Below are positions 51,057 through 59,280 of a DNA stretch of 64,000 nt, in pieces. Where the stretch lies: positions 682,001-746,000 of the forward strand of contig CAXXXL010000001.1 in the NCBI GenBank assembly GCA_963666505.2, given 5' to 3'. The DNA is from JABGQS01 sp963666505 (lineage in GTDB: Bacteria; Bacillota; Clostridia; Christensenellales; SZUA-584). Position numbers and translations under genes: made by a program. The notes under the pieces were generated by a model, which saw nothing but the letters and a program-made list of their open reading frames with translations, was not told the DNA's origin and ran no database searches. Each line of letters starts with the position of its first letter. Position 1 is the first letter of the stretch.

Positions 51057-52346
51057 CTATTCCTTATTAAGCGTGATATCCGCAGATAATATCCGGCGGT
51101 TTTTGATGCGGGTCACTTTTATATGAAGCCCTTCGATGTCGAGCTCCGGAGTGGTGCCGTCGGCAGGGACATAGCTCATCTTTGAAAAGATGAAACCGCC
51201 GAGCGTGTCGTAGTCGCCGAGGGGCAGCTTTACGCCGACTGCTTCGCTCAAATCGTCGATATCGGTATCGCCTCTGACGGTGAACACTCCGGGCTGAGTT
51301 TCGGTTATGAATGGAAGCTCGCTGTCATGCTCGTCTTCAATCTCGCCTATTATTTCTTCAAGTATATCTTCGAGTGTAACAACACCGCTGACGCCGCCGT
51401 ATTCATCCACGACTATATACATATGGCTTTTATTTCGCAGCATCTCACGAAGCACTACATAAGCTTTTGTTGTCTCGGGCACAAAGTGCGCTTTATGAAG
51501 CAGCACTTTTTCATCCGGACTGCAAAGAAGGTCACGCACATGCAGTATGCCGGAGATATCGTCTATGTCTTCACCGCAGACAGGGTATCTTGAAAAGCCG
51601 TTCTTACATATACTTTCGTGCCATGAGGCTTTACTGTCTTTCTTGTAGAGTACTTCAAGGCCGGTGCGGGGGGTCATTATCTCTACGACGGTAGTGTCGC
51701 CGAGCTCCAGTATATTATCAATAAACTGCCCTTCCTGCGGCTCTATTGCGCCTTTCTGCTCGCCGAGGTCTACGAGGATCTTTATTTCTTCCTCGGTGAC
51801 GTTCTGGGTGTTGTCGTGGGGGTCGATGCCGAACAAGCGCAGTACGCCGTTCGTCGAGGCTGTGAGCAGCCAGACTATGGGGGCAGTTATTTTTGATATG
51901 TAGTATATTGGGCGCCCGAAACGACGGGCTATTTTTTCGCTGCGGTGCATCGCTATGCGCTTGGGCACGAGCTCTCCGAACACCAGAGTGAAGTAGGAGA
52001 GTATAAGCGTTATAACGATGACACAGATGGTGTCGAGCGTGTCTGCGGGTATGCGTGAACCGAGGGAAATAAACCATTTTACCAGCGGGTCGGAAAAGCT
52101 GTTGGCCGCAAATGCACTGGCAAGGAAACCTGCAAGAGTTATGCCGACCTGTATGGTGGCAAGAAACCTTGCCGGGCGCTCCATCAGCTTTGAAAGATAG
52201 GCCGCACGCTTGTCGCCCTCCAGCGCCCTGCGCCGGTACTTCTCTTCGTTTAAGGATATCACGGCAATTTCCGTGCAGGCAAAGAAGGCGTTTATGGCGA
52301 TGAGTATGATCTGGAGTATGAGCGGCAGGAAAAGCGTAAACAGCAC
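51057..52346 (-). CDS. CNNM/hemolysin-C-type membrane protein with CBS domains
   Basis: A 429-residue protein starting at GTG 52346 with GAGGTG seven bases upstream. A DUF21 domain with about four helices (1-200; ALEGDKRAAYLSKLMERPARFLATIQVGITLAGFLASA) is followed by two CBS motifs (about 220-340, with EIMTPRT and YIVVDEYGGVSGVVTLEDILEEIIGEIEDEHD) and a CorC/HlyC transporter-associated domain at the end. The family is implicated in Mg or Co homeostasis. It stands alone. Confidence 0.92.
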   Translation of the reverse strand: MLFTLFLPLILQIILIAINAFFACTEIAVISLNEEKYRRRALEGDKRAAYLSKLMERPARFLATIQVGITLAGFLASAFAANSFSDPLVKWFISLGSRIPADTLDTICVIVITLILSYFTLVFGELVPKRIAMHRSEKIARRFGRPIYYISKITAPIVWLLTASTNGVLRLFGIDPHDNTQNVTEEEIKILVDLGEQKGAIEPQEGQFIDNILELGDTTVVEIMTPRTGLEVLYKKDSKASWHESICKNGFSRYPVCGEDIDDISGILHVRDLLCSPDEKVLLHKAHFVPETTKAYVVLREMLRNKSHMYIVVDEYGGVSGVVTLEDILEEIIGEIEDEHDSELPFITETQPGVFTVRGDTDIDDLSEAVGVKLPLGDYDTLGGFIFSKMSYVPADGTTPELDIEGLHIKVTRIKNRRILSADITLNKE

Positions 52347-52376
52347 TGGCTGGCACCTCGTGGTATCTTTTTTATG

Positions 52377-52699
52377 CGATTAGTATATACTATGGGGAAA
52401 GCAAAAGCAATTTCGAATGCCCGGAAATATACAAAAGGACGTATAAAAAAAGGGTTTCGAAGAGCGGCCTGCCCGGATGAAAGGTGAATAAAAATGCAGC
52501 GGGCAGGTGTGCGGCAATGTAAAAAAGCTGTACAAGAGACAAATCCAAAGATATTTTTTGTAAAAATTGCGTTTCAATCTACACATTTTGTCGTATATAT
52601 GGTATAAGTATATTTGTACATATCTTGTTGGTAGTGGTGGAACACTTTGAAGCGTCCCAAAAACGCTTTTTGCCATTGCAGGATATGAGGGGATAAGAG
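52377..52699. other. Intergenic region and leader of the SpoIID-dockerin gene
   Basis: No gene is seen. A likely -10 TATAAG is at about 52602-52607. A hairpin AAGCGT (52650-52655)/ACGCTT (52663-52668) followed by TTTTTG stands 30 bases before the start codon of the next gene and could act as an attenuator; surrounding GGTAGTGG and CCATTGC may form a competing pairing. Confidence 0.45.
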
Positions 52700-54487
52700 A
52701 TGTGTCGTAGGTTTTGTGGGGTAATAATATGTTTTATGCTGCTGGCGGCTTCATTGTTTGTAGTAAGTGAAGCAAAAGCAGTAGATTCTTATGATACCGT
52801 CAGAGTTAAATTGACTATGGGCAATATTAAGTCTACGCCCGTTGTTATTGACGGCAATTATTCCATAGCCGATGACCCTTCAGTCGTACTTTCAAGAAAG
52901 ATATACACTGTTAAGATCGAAGGATCGAACCTTTCTCTATACGATTCAGGCACACGCATTTATACTAAGGCGATTAATCTAGGAGATACGGACCCAAATA
53001 ATGATTATTTTACTATTAAGCAGCATCTCGGAACAGAGGGGCTTAATAATGTCGTGTATCTGGAGAACGAGAGGCATGGCACTTGTGCATACCTCGGTGA
53101 CCTTCGCTTTTCAATATACAATGGCTATATCAGAGTAATAAATTGTATCTACATCGAGGAATACCTCTACGGTGTCGTGCCGTACGAGATGAGCAATTCA
53201 TGGCCCCAGGAGGCGCTTCAGGCGCAGGCAATAACGGCAAGAACATATGTGGAAAGATATATGGGCGGCAGCGGAGACTACGATGTGGTAGACACGCCGG
53301 CAAACCAGACTTATCACGGCTACAACGCAGCCTATACCAACGCCATAGCTGCTGTTGATGCAACTGCAAAACAGGTGCTTATGTCGGGCGGCGAGTATGT
53401 AGCTACGTTTTATGCCGCTTCCAACGGGGGGCAGATAGACATAACCCAGCACATCTGGGTATGGGACAACACATTAAAGCCGTACCACGTTATCAAGGAT
53501 GACCCTTACGACGTTGCAAACCCCTACAGCAAAGAGGAAACTCTTATATTCCCCAAAGTGTTTTCGGAAACGCAGAGCGTAGAATATACCAGCGACACAT
53601 ACCAGATATATGAAGTAAAAGAGGATCTTGACCCGGAAGTTTATGCAGCCAACGCACTAAGGTATATAAAGATAAGCAGCCTGACGAGCGTCGCTGCCGC
53701 AGGGTATATTGCGCAGGTTACGGGAGATATTGAGATAGTCGGAGTAAACAGCATAACTCCGCACACCTATGAAGGCAACCACGGCGGTGTATATGACGGC
53801 GATACAGTTCTCTATGACGGTAACGATTACAATCATGAGAACAACTGCGTGTGCTTTGAAGAAGCGACGATAGACATGACCGTGCTCGCATACAAGTATG
53901 TGCAGAACGAAGATTATATAATGCTTGGCGACGTCAACGGGGACGGCTCTGTCTCCATAGCTGACTATACTATGATAAGGCTGCACATTCTTGAGCTTTC
54001 ACAGCTTTCGCAGGAACAGATACTTGCAGCTGATGTCAACGGGGACGGCTCTGTCTCTATAGCAGACTATACTATGGTAAGGCTGCACATTCTTGAGCTT
54101 TCAATGATACCGCAGGACGACCCTGGCACACTTGTACAGGAAGAGGTAACGGTGCAGTTCGAGATAGACATGCACGAATTTGACAAAGCGGACGGGCTGT
54201 ACAGGGCGTTCTTCAGCGCCAGCCTGCGGCTGTTTGTCGTAGAGGAGACCGAAACGGGCTGGAATATATATCATCGCAGGTTCGGGCACGGCATAGGAAT
54301 GAGCCAGCGTGGCGCACAGCAGATGGCGCAGACCATCAATCCCGAAACGATTACAGCGGAAAATCCTGAAGGCAGAGTGTACAACGGCATGGAGATACTG
54401 GAGTTCTATTACCCGAACACTTCGATAGACACAATGAATATCGAGAAACCTCCGCTGACGCCGCTGGAGCCGCCGCCCGAAACATAA
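52700..54487 (+). CDS. Secreted SpoIID/LytB-domain protein with an inserted dockerin module
   Basis: A 595-residue secreted protein with GAGGGG seven bases before the ATG. A signal peptide ends in SEAKA (about residue 29). The SpoIID domain starts near residue 130: RVINCIYIEEYLYGVVPYEM, LQAQAITARTYVERYM, YVATFYAASNGGQ. Its last part is at 535-570 (GHGIGMSQRGAQQMA). Between them, at about residues 408-478, are two EF-hand-like dockerin repeats (DVNGDGSVSIADYTMIRLHILEL, 34-residue period). At DNA level 72 bases of the two repeats (from 53930 and 54032) differ at only four positions. SpoIID-type enzymes cut denuded peptidoglycan. No spo genes are near, so this is likely a wall-remodelling enzyme tethered by a cohesin. 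Confidence 0.85.
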   Translation: MCRRFCGVIICFMLLAASLFVVSEAKAVDSYDTVRVKLTMGNIKSTPVVIDGNYSIADDPSVVLSRKIYTVKIEGSNLSLYDSGTRIYTKAINLGDTDPNNDYFTIKQHLGTEGLNNVVYLENERHGTCAYLGDLRFSIYNGYIRVINCIYIEEYLYGVVPYEMSNSWPQEALQAQAITARTYVERYMGGSGDYDVVDTPANQTYHGYNAAYTNAIAAVDATAKQVLMSGGEYVATFYAASNGGQIDITQHIWVWDNTLKPYHVIKDDPYDVANPYSKEETLIFPKVFSETQSVEYTSDTYQIYEVKEDLDPEVYAANALRYIKISSLTSVAAAGYIAQVTGDIEIVGVNSITPHTYEGNHGGVYDGDTVLYDGNDYNHENNCVCFEEATIDMTVLAYKYVQNEDYIMLGDVNGDGSVSIADYTMIRLHILELSQLSQEQILAADVNGDGSVSIADYTMVRLHILELSMIPQDDPGTLVQEEVTVQFEIDMHEFDKADGLYRAFFSASLRLFVVEETETGWNIYHRRFGHGIGMSQRGAQQMAQTINPETITAENPEGRVYNGMEILEFYYPNTSIDTMNIEKPPLTPLEPPPET

Positions 54488-54553
54488 AGTGCTTCAAAAT
54501 TTGGATAGACTTGTAATTACATATAATATATAATCGTACTGTAATGTTAAATC

Positions 54554-56269
54554 GTGGCAAAGAAAGGCGTGAGAAAGATTCGCAGTTTTAAAAGAATGAT
54601 ACTTGCTTCAATAGCTGCTTTGATGGTACTGCTGGTGGTCCCGACGGGGTTTGCGGCAGGGCCGGATGCTGTATCGTTCGCAGACGAAAACTTAAAACAG
54701 GCGCTTATCGGTCTCGGTGCTGATACCGGAGACGGGGAGGAAGGCGCTCCCGACGGCGAGATATCCGAAGACGAAATGTCTGCGCTTACGGGCAGTCTTG
54801 ACCTTAGCTCTGGGAGCATCAGCGAGCTAGCCGGACTGGAGTATGCCACCGGCCTTGAGAGCATCGTTCTGTCTGACAATACCGTGCGTGACTTAGGGCC
54901 GCTGAAAGGGCTTACCCTTACCTCGCTTGACGTTACGCTCAACTACCTCGACATTACAGACGGAAGCGACGATATGGCGGACATCGCCACGCTGCAGGGT
55001 GCAGGGTGTGCCGTTTCGTACGACCCGCAGAAGGTTATACCCGTTTTGGACGTGACGCTTGACGAGAGCGTGGACATGTGCCCGTCAGATACATTTGCGC
55101 TGACGGCGACTGTGCTGCCGGAGGATGCTGCAGACCAGGGCGTCAGCTGGGAATCGAGCAACACCGGCGTGGCGAAGGTGAGCGGCGGTACGGTTACGGC
55201 GCAGGCGATGGGCAGTGCGCTCATCACGGTGACGACGCAGGACGGCGGCTATACCGCACAGTGTCAGATAAAGGTGGTGCCGGATGAGATAACCTCCAGC
55301 AAATATGCGATATATAACGACAAGCTCTGGTTTGCTTACGAGAACACCTCTGCCGCCGAGCTGATTTCGGAAATATACAATGACCCTGCGTACCTAAGCG
55401 TACACAATACACAGGGCGGCGAATATACAGGGGACGCTGTCGGGACAGGAATGACTCTGCGGCTTACAGTCGGAGGGCAGACGAGGCAGGAAGTAACAAT
55501 ACTTACTAGGGGAGACGCAAACGGAGATGGTGTTGTCGGTATATCTGATTACACTATGATAAGACTTCACATTCTTGAATTGAAATATCTTGTAGGTCCA
55601 TATTTGATGGCTGCAGACTTAAATTTGAACGGTACTCTAACAATTACGGATTATACGGTTACTCGCCTGCACATACTCGATTTAATGCAGATAACGGAAT
55701 CTTATACACCCGTTGACCCGGGGGATTCGGTGGACCCGACTAACCCCAACGACCCAGGCTATCTTAACACCATAAGCAACCCCCGGATAAGGCACTTTAT
55801 CGAAATAGCGCTGGCTCAGCAGGGCGACCCGTACGTAAGCGGAGCAGAAGGGCCGAACGCTTACGACTGTTCAGGGCTTGTATATTACTGCCTGGTGACT
55901 TCGGGATATACCTCGGTATACAGGGCTACTGCGACTACGTATTCCGACTTTTTCAGAATTGCCGACGGGCCGTATGACTGGGGCTGGATAGACGACCTCG
56001 ACGCAGTCAACAGCGCCCCGGACAAAAACTGGCGCTGGCCGTGGACATTTGTTTCGGCGGAGGACCTGCAGCCCGGCGACCTTATGTTTTACGAGAAGGA
56101 CACCGACGACATCAGCGCATATGAAGCAAAGCCCATCGGACACGTTGGGATATATCTTGGCAACGGATATCATATACACGCTTCATCCACCTACGGTCAG
56201 GTCATAATAAGCCGGTTCGAAGGATGGTATGCGGAGTGGTTCAGATATGGAAGAAGGATAAACTGGTAG
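54554..56269 (+). CDS. Secreted NlpC/P60 peptidoglycan hydrolase with LRR, Ig-like and dockerin modules
   Basis: A 571-residue protein, start GTG 54554 (GTG 54569 or ATG 54596 are possible). After a signal peptide (IAALMVLLVVPTGFA) come an internalin-like leucine-rich segment (about 37-160: LDLSSGSISELAGLEYATGLESIVLSDN), a BIG2-type Ig domain (about 162-243: DVTLDESVDM...VSWESSNTGVAKVSGGTVTA), a dockerin (about 320-378: DANGDGVVGISDYTMIRLHILEL, DLNLNGTLTITDYTVTRLHILDL), a linker, and an NlpC/P60 domain (about 410-571) with Cys439 (YDCSGL) and His530 (GHVGIYLG). The enzyme would cut peptide stems of peptidoglycan. The dockerin DNA is more AT-rich than the rest. Confidence 0.87.
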   Translation: MAKKGVRKIRSFKRMILASIAALMVLLVVPTGFAAGPDAVSFADENLKQALIGLGADTGDGEEGAPDGEISEDEMSALTGSLDLSSGSISELAGLEYATGLESIVLSDNTVRDLGPLKGLTLTSLDVTLNYLDITDGSDDMADIATLQGAGCAVSYDPQKVIPVLDVTLDESVDMCPSDTFALTATVLPEDAADQGVSWESSNTGVAKVSGGTVTAQAMGSALITVTTQDGGYTAQCQIKVVPDEITSSKYAIYNDKLWFAYENTSAAELISEIYNDPAYLSVHNTQGGEYTGDAVGTGMTLRLTVGGQTRQEVTILTRGDANGDGVVGISDYTMIRLHILELKYLVGPYLMAADLNLNGTLTITDYTVTRLHILDLMQITESYTPVDPGDSVDPTNPNDPGYLNTISNPRIRHFIEIALAQQGDPYVSGAEGPNAYDCSGLVYYCLVTSGYTSVYRATATTYSDFFRIADGPYDWGWIDDLDAVNSAPDKNWRWPWTFVSAEDLQPGDLMFYEKDTDDISAYEAKPIGHVGIYLGNGYHIHASSTYGQVIISRFEGWYAEWFRYGRRINW

Positions 56270-56328
56270 CAGTGAGGGCTGCCGGGACAAAAGTGTAGAA
56301 CACACACTTAAAAAGAAAAGGGGAAAAG

Positions 56329-57801
56329 ATGAAGAGATTTTTACCGATATTGATAGTAATTATTCTTGTTGTTTCGATTTTCGGAATAACAACTGCTTTT
56401 GCAGATGCTTCAATAAGTGGAAGGAGTTCGGTTTTTGCAGGGAAATCTTATACTTATGAAGGTACTGCAAGCTATTCAGCAGGAGATTTAATTGGCAAAA
56501 TTGAAGGCTTAGGTAAAACAGACTCATTTGGGGTTATGGCAGGTGGACTTACAAATGAATCATTGTCTGGAAGCGCCTCTATTACGGTTACTATCCCATC
56601 AAGTGCAAAGCCAGGCGATACATATGCAATAAAGTTCAGTGGTTATTATTCAGTTATGGCAGCTGATGGAAGTGGAGACTCTACAAGTAAAAGTTATTCA
56701 AAAACGTTGACAATAAAGGTTGTTGAAAAGGCGCCGCCCGCAACCAAAGACCCGAACGCTACGCCAAAGCCGCTGGAAGGCTGGGAAATAGTCGAAGCGG
56801 CTGTTGACGAAGCGCAGCAGAGCGCCGTAGTAGAGTGTGTTATGGAAGACGATTACGATATACCCGAAGACCTCTTGAACAAGCTTGTCAAGAACGGCAA
56901 TACGCTCAAGATTGATTTCGGGACGTATACCTGCACGATTGACCCGTCGAACCTGACGGATTTTGAAGACATTGGCAACTTAAGCCTGAAGCTCGATTTT
57001 GAGAAGGTGGCAGGGCTTACCGAGATCGCAGAGGGCAAGGATGTCTATCAGCTTCATTTCGGGCACGTAGGCGAGCTTCCGGGCAAGATAACTTATACTT
57101 TCAAGGCAACGGAGAACCAGCCTGGAGATGTTGTTTACTTGTATTATTACTATGGTGAGGCGAACGTTATCGAAGGCAAAGCTAAGGCTGTTGTTGATGA
57201 GGACGGCATGCTGACTTTTGAGATATATCACTGCTCCAGCTATTTTGTGACGTCTGAGGTTCTTGAAGGCACAATGAGCAACTTCGATACCGAAACGCAG
57301 GCAAAGCTGGACGAACTTACCGTGTCGTTCGAAGAGAAGCAGACGGAGCTGGAAGAAGCCAATACTCAGATAGCAAGCCTTGAAGAAGAGAATACGGTTC
57401 TTGGTGAAGACCTTCTGGCGGCGCAGGAAGAGGCGAAAGAATTCGAAGATATGGCGGAAAAAGCGCTTGCCGAGCCGGAGACACAGGAAACAGGTTTTTC
57501 ACTGGCGGTGCTTATTGCTGCCGTTGCTGCGGCTGTGATGCTCTCCATTCTGCTGACTATGCTTATTACGAGGTCCGGTCTGTTCAAACGATCTGAAAAG
57601 GCTGAGGCAGGATATCGACGAAAAGCTGTGCCGGAACCTGTATTTGAACCGGCGCCAGAGCCTGTACAGGAACCTGAGCCCCAGCCAGCACCGGAACAGC
57701 AGGAGTATTCTGAACCAGCCCAGGAAGAAGACTTAGAGCAGACGCCGGAAGAGGTTTCGGAGCCTGAGACGGAAGAAGAAAACAAAAAGAGCGAATGGTA
57801 A
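56329..57801 (+). CDS. Membrane-anchored surface protein with beta-sandwich-like domain and Pro/Glu-rich tail
   Basis: A 490-residue protein. Signal peptide MKRFLPILIVIILVVSIFGITTAFA. Residues about 26-140 form a beta-rich domain (SGSASITVTIPSSAKPGDTYAIKFSGYYS) of unknown family; its DNA is AT-richer than the following part. Residues 155-320 are a second beta-rich domain. A coiled coil follows (about 330-385, EEKQTELEEANTQIASLEEENTVL), then a membrane helix (about 392-415). The tail of about 75 residues is dominated by Pro and Glu (VPEPVFEPAPEPVQEPEPQ) and would be cytoplasmic. It follows the two dockerin proteins on the same strand. It might be their anchor, but no cohesin signature is certain. 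Confidence 0.65.
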   Translation: MKRFLPILIVIILVVSIFGITTAFADASISGRSSVFAGKSYTYEGTASYSAGDLIGKIEGLGKTDSFGVMAGGLTNESLSGSASITVTIPSSAKPGDTYAIKFSGYYSVMAADGSGDSTSKSYSKTLTIKVVEKAPPATKDPNATPKPLEGWEIVEAAVDEAQQSAVVECVMEDDYDIPEDLLNKLVKNGNTLKIDFGTYTCTIDPSNLTDFEDIGNLSLKLDFEKVAGLTEIAEGKDVYQLHFGHVGELPGKITYTFKATENQPGDVVYLYYYYGEANVIEGKAKAVVDEDGMLTFEIYHCSSYFVTSEVLEGTMSNFDTETQAKLDELTVSFEEKQTELEEANTQIASLEEENTVLGEDLLAAQEEAKEFEDMAEKALAEPETQETGFSLAVLIAAVAAAVMLSILLTMLITRSGLFKRSEKAEAGYRRKAVPEPVFEPAPEPVQEPEPQPAPEQQEYSEPAQEEDLEQTPEEVSEPETEEENKKSEW

Positions 57802-57808
57802 TAAAATA

Positions 57809-57843
57809 AAAAAGAGCCTCTGTGAAAAGAGGCTCTTTCTTTA
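57809..57843. terminator. Strong intrinsic terminator between convergent genes
   Basis: AGAGCCTCT (57813-57821) and AGAGGCTCT (57828-57836) form a perfect nine-base stem with T run on plus and an A run on the left that serves the minus-strand PfkB gene. Confidence 0.9.
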
Positions 57844-57845
57844 TA

Positions 57846-58799
57846 TCAGTAGATTTTTTTAAAAGGCGTTCTTTCAATAAATGAAAGCATGTCGGGCATG
57901 CTGAAAGCCGGCCGTGCGTGTTGAAGAGCGGTGTATGCACCGCAAGCGCTTGCGAACCGGAGCGCCTGCGCAGCGCTTTGCGACGACAGAGAACTGTGTA
58001 TAAAGCCGGCGCAGAAAGCGTCTCCGCTGCCGGTGGTGTCTACAGGGCAGATGTCGAAGGGTTCAACATAGCCGCAGAAGCCAGGGATGTCTGCGTATGC
58101 GCCCCTGCTGCCAAGTTTGATTATAACTCCGCCCGCACCGCAGTCTTTGAATATGGCAGCTGCTTTTTCCGGATCACTCTCTCCTGTAAGATGTATGCTC
58201 TCAGTTTCGCTTGGCATAAAGAAGTCGATAAACGGAAGGAAGGGTTTTACTCCGCCAAGGCGAAGGTCTTTCTTGTCCGACCCCATGTCAGCAAATGTTA
58301 AAGCACCGTGTACCTTTGCGTGGTTCAGAACTTGCTCTAAACCGTCTTCCTCCAACTTTGGGAAACCGAAGATACTGCCGATGGACAGCGCACGTGCATT
58401 CTCTATTGAAGATAGGTCAACATCGTCAAAACAAAAGTCGTAGTTGCTACCCCGCTTGCAGACAAGATTACGATCCCCGGTTTTTGAAACCAGTACCAAG
58501 GAACCGCTCGTTGCGGAGATAGGCGAAAGAGTCACGTTATCCATACCGATTCCGGAGTCAGACAGTTCGCTGACAAGGAACCGCCCCAATGAGTCGTCGC
58601 CAAGACGGCAGCTTAGGCTGACGCTTCTGCCAAGACCGGCAAGGCAAAGTGACTGGTTGACGGCGTCTCCGCCCGGGTTAAGCATCACCTCGTCAACAGG
58701 TGTGTGGTCACGGTTAAAAATGCTGCGGTCAACCGGGTAGACAGTAATATCGACTACAGCTACACCAAGGCAGACCACGTCTGTTTTCTTATCGTTCAT
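57846..58799 (-). CDS. PfkB-family carbohydrate kinase
   Basis: A 317-residue ribokinase-type sugar or nucleoside kinase. The substrate-side motif GGDAVNQSLCLAGLGRSVSL is near residues 38-57, and the C-terminal signature DTTGSGDAFCAGF (Asp as catalytic base, anion hole GSGD) near 253-265. Other features: PSETES, GGVIIKLGSRGAYA. The substrate (ribose, fructose, adenosine or other) cannot be told. It is a single gene convergent with the surface-protein cluster. Confidence 0.9.
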   Translation of the reverse strand: MNDKKTDVVCLGVAVVDITVYPVDRSIFNRDHTPVDEVMLNPGGDAVNQSLCLAGLGRSVSLSCRLGDDSLGRFLVSELSDSGIGMDNVTLSPISATSGSLVLVSKTGDRNLVCKRGSNYDFCFDDVDLSSIENARALSIGSIFGFPKLEEDGLEQVLNHAKVHGALTFADMGSDKKDLRLGGVKPFLPFIDFFMPSETESIHLTGESDPEKAAAIFKDCGAGGVIIKLGSRGAYADIPGFCGYVEPFDICPVDTTGSGDAFCAGFIHSSLSSQSAAQALRFASACGAYTALQHARPAFSMPDMLSFIERTPFKKIY

Positions 58800-58934
58800 A
58801 TCAGTTTCTCCTGTTTGCTATATTTCAATTTTATCATAATATTATTAAATTGGGGAGAAGCAAGTTGTTTACTGTAGTTGTAACTGCGGTTAGTTGTGCA
58901 TAACCTAGACATGTGTTTACGGGGGAGGGAAAAC

Positions 58935-59255
58935 ATGGGGTATATGAAGAGTTTTGTTGACGGGGCTAGTTTATGTTTTTTCGCTTTTTGCCTGCAGCAG
59001 CACGGATACTAAGCAGGAGTCGCAAACTGCCAAGTCAAGCCATAAGGCAGATTTAAAACCCTAACCGACGGTCAGCCAGTATATCGAAGCTAATGTTTAT
59101 GATAATATCCATTTGCGTTCGGGAGTAAAGTGCTATCATCTTGAAGAGGAAACGACATATCTATATACTCTGATGATGTCGAAGATTTTGATGTAGTCAC
59201 GGGAGACTATACCGGGCCTGTAAGCTATACAATCCCAGTTAAAAGAAAGCAATAG
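58935..59255 (+). pseudogene. Decayed small lipoprotein gene
   Basis: GGGAGGG precedes ATG 58935 (MGYMKSF), but the frame shifts by one base after a few codons. In the next frame VYVFSLFACSSTDTKQESQ shows a lipobox (LFAC, Cys codon at 58993). That frame hits TAA at 59062-59064, continues as PTVSQYIEANVYDNIHLRSGVKCYHLEEE, then stops at 59194, while a third frame carries the end, SIYSDDVEDFDVVTGDYTG, to TAG 59253. At least three lesions separate one reading frame. The protein was a lipoprotein of about 100 residues of unknown function. The remaining DNA between 58800 and 58934 holds no gene. Confidence 0.65.
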
Positions 59256-59280
59256 CGTACGCTGATAAAACACTTGAGGT

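Noticed and set aside
56404..56740. Confident cohesin domain in the third surface protein
   Set aside because: The stretch ITVTIPSSAKPGDTYAIKFSG vaguely recalls cohesins, but the overall pattern is insufficient; kept only as a hypothesis.
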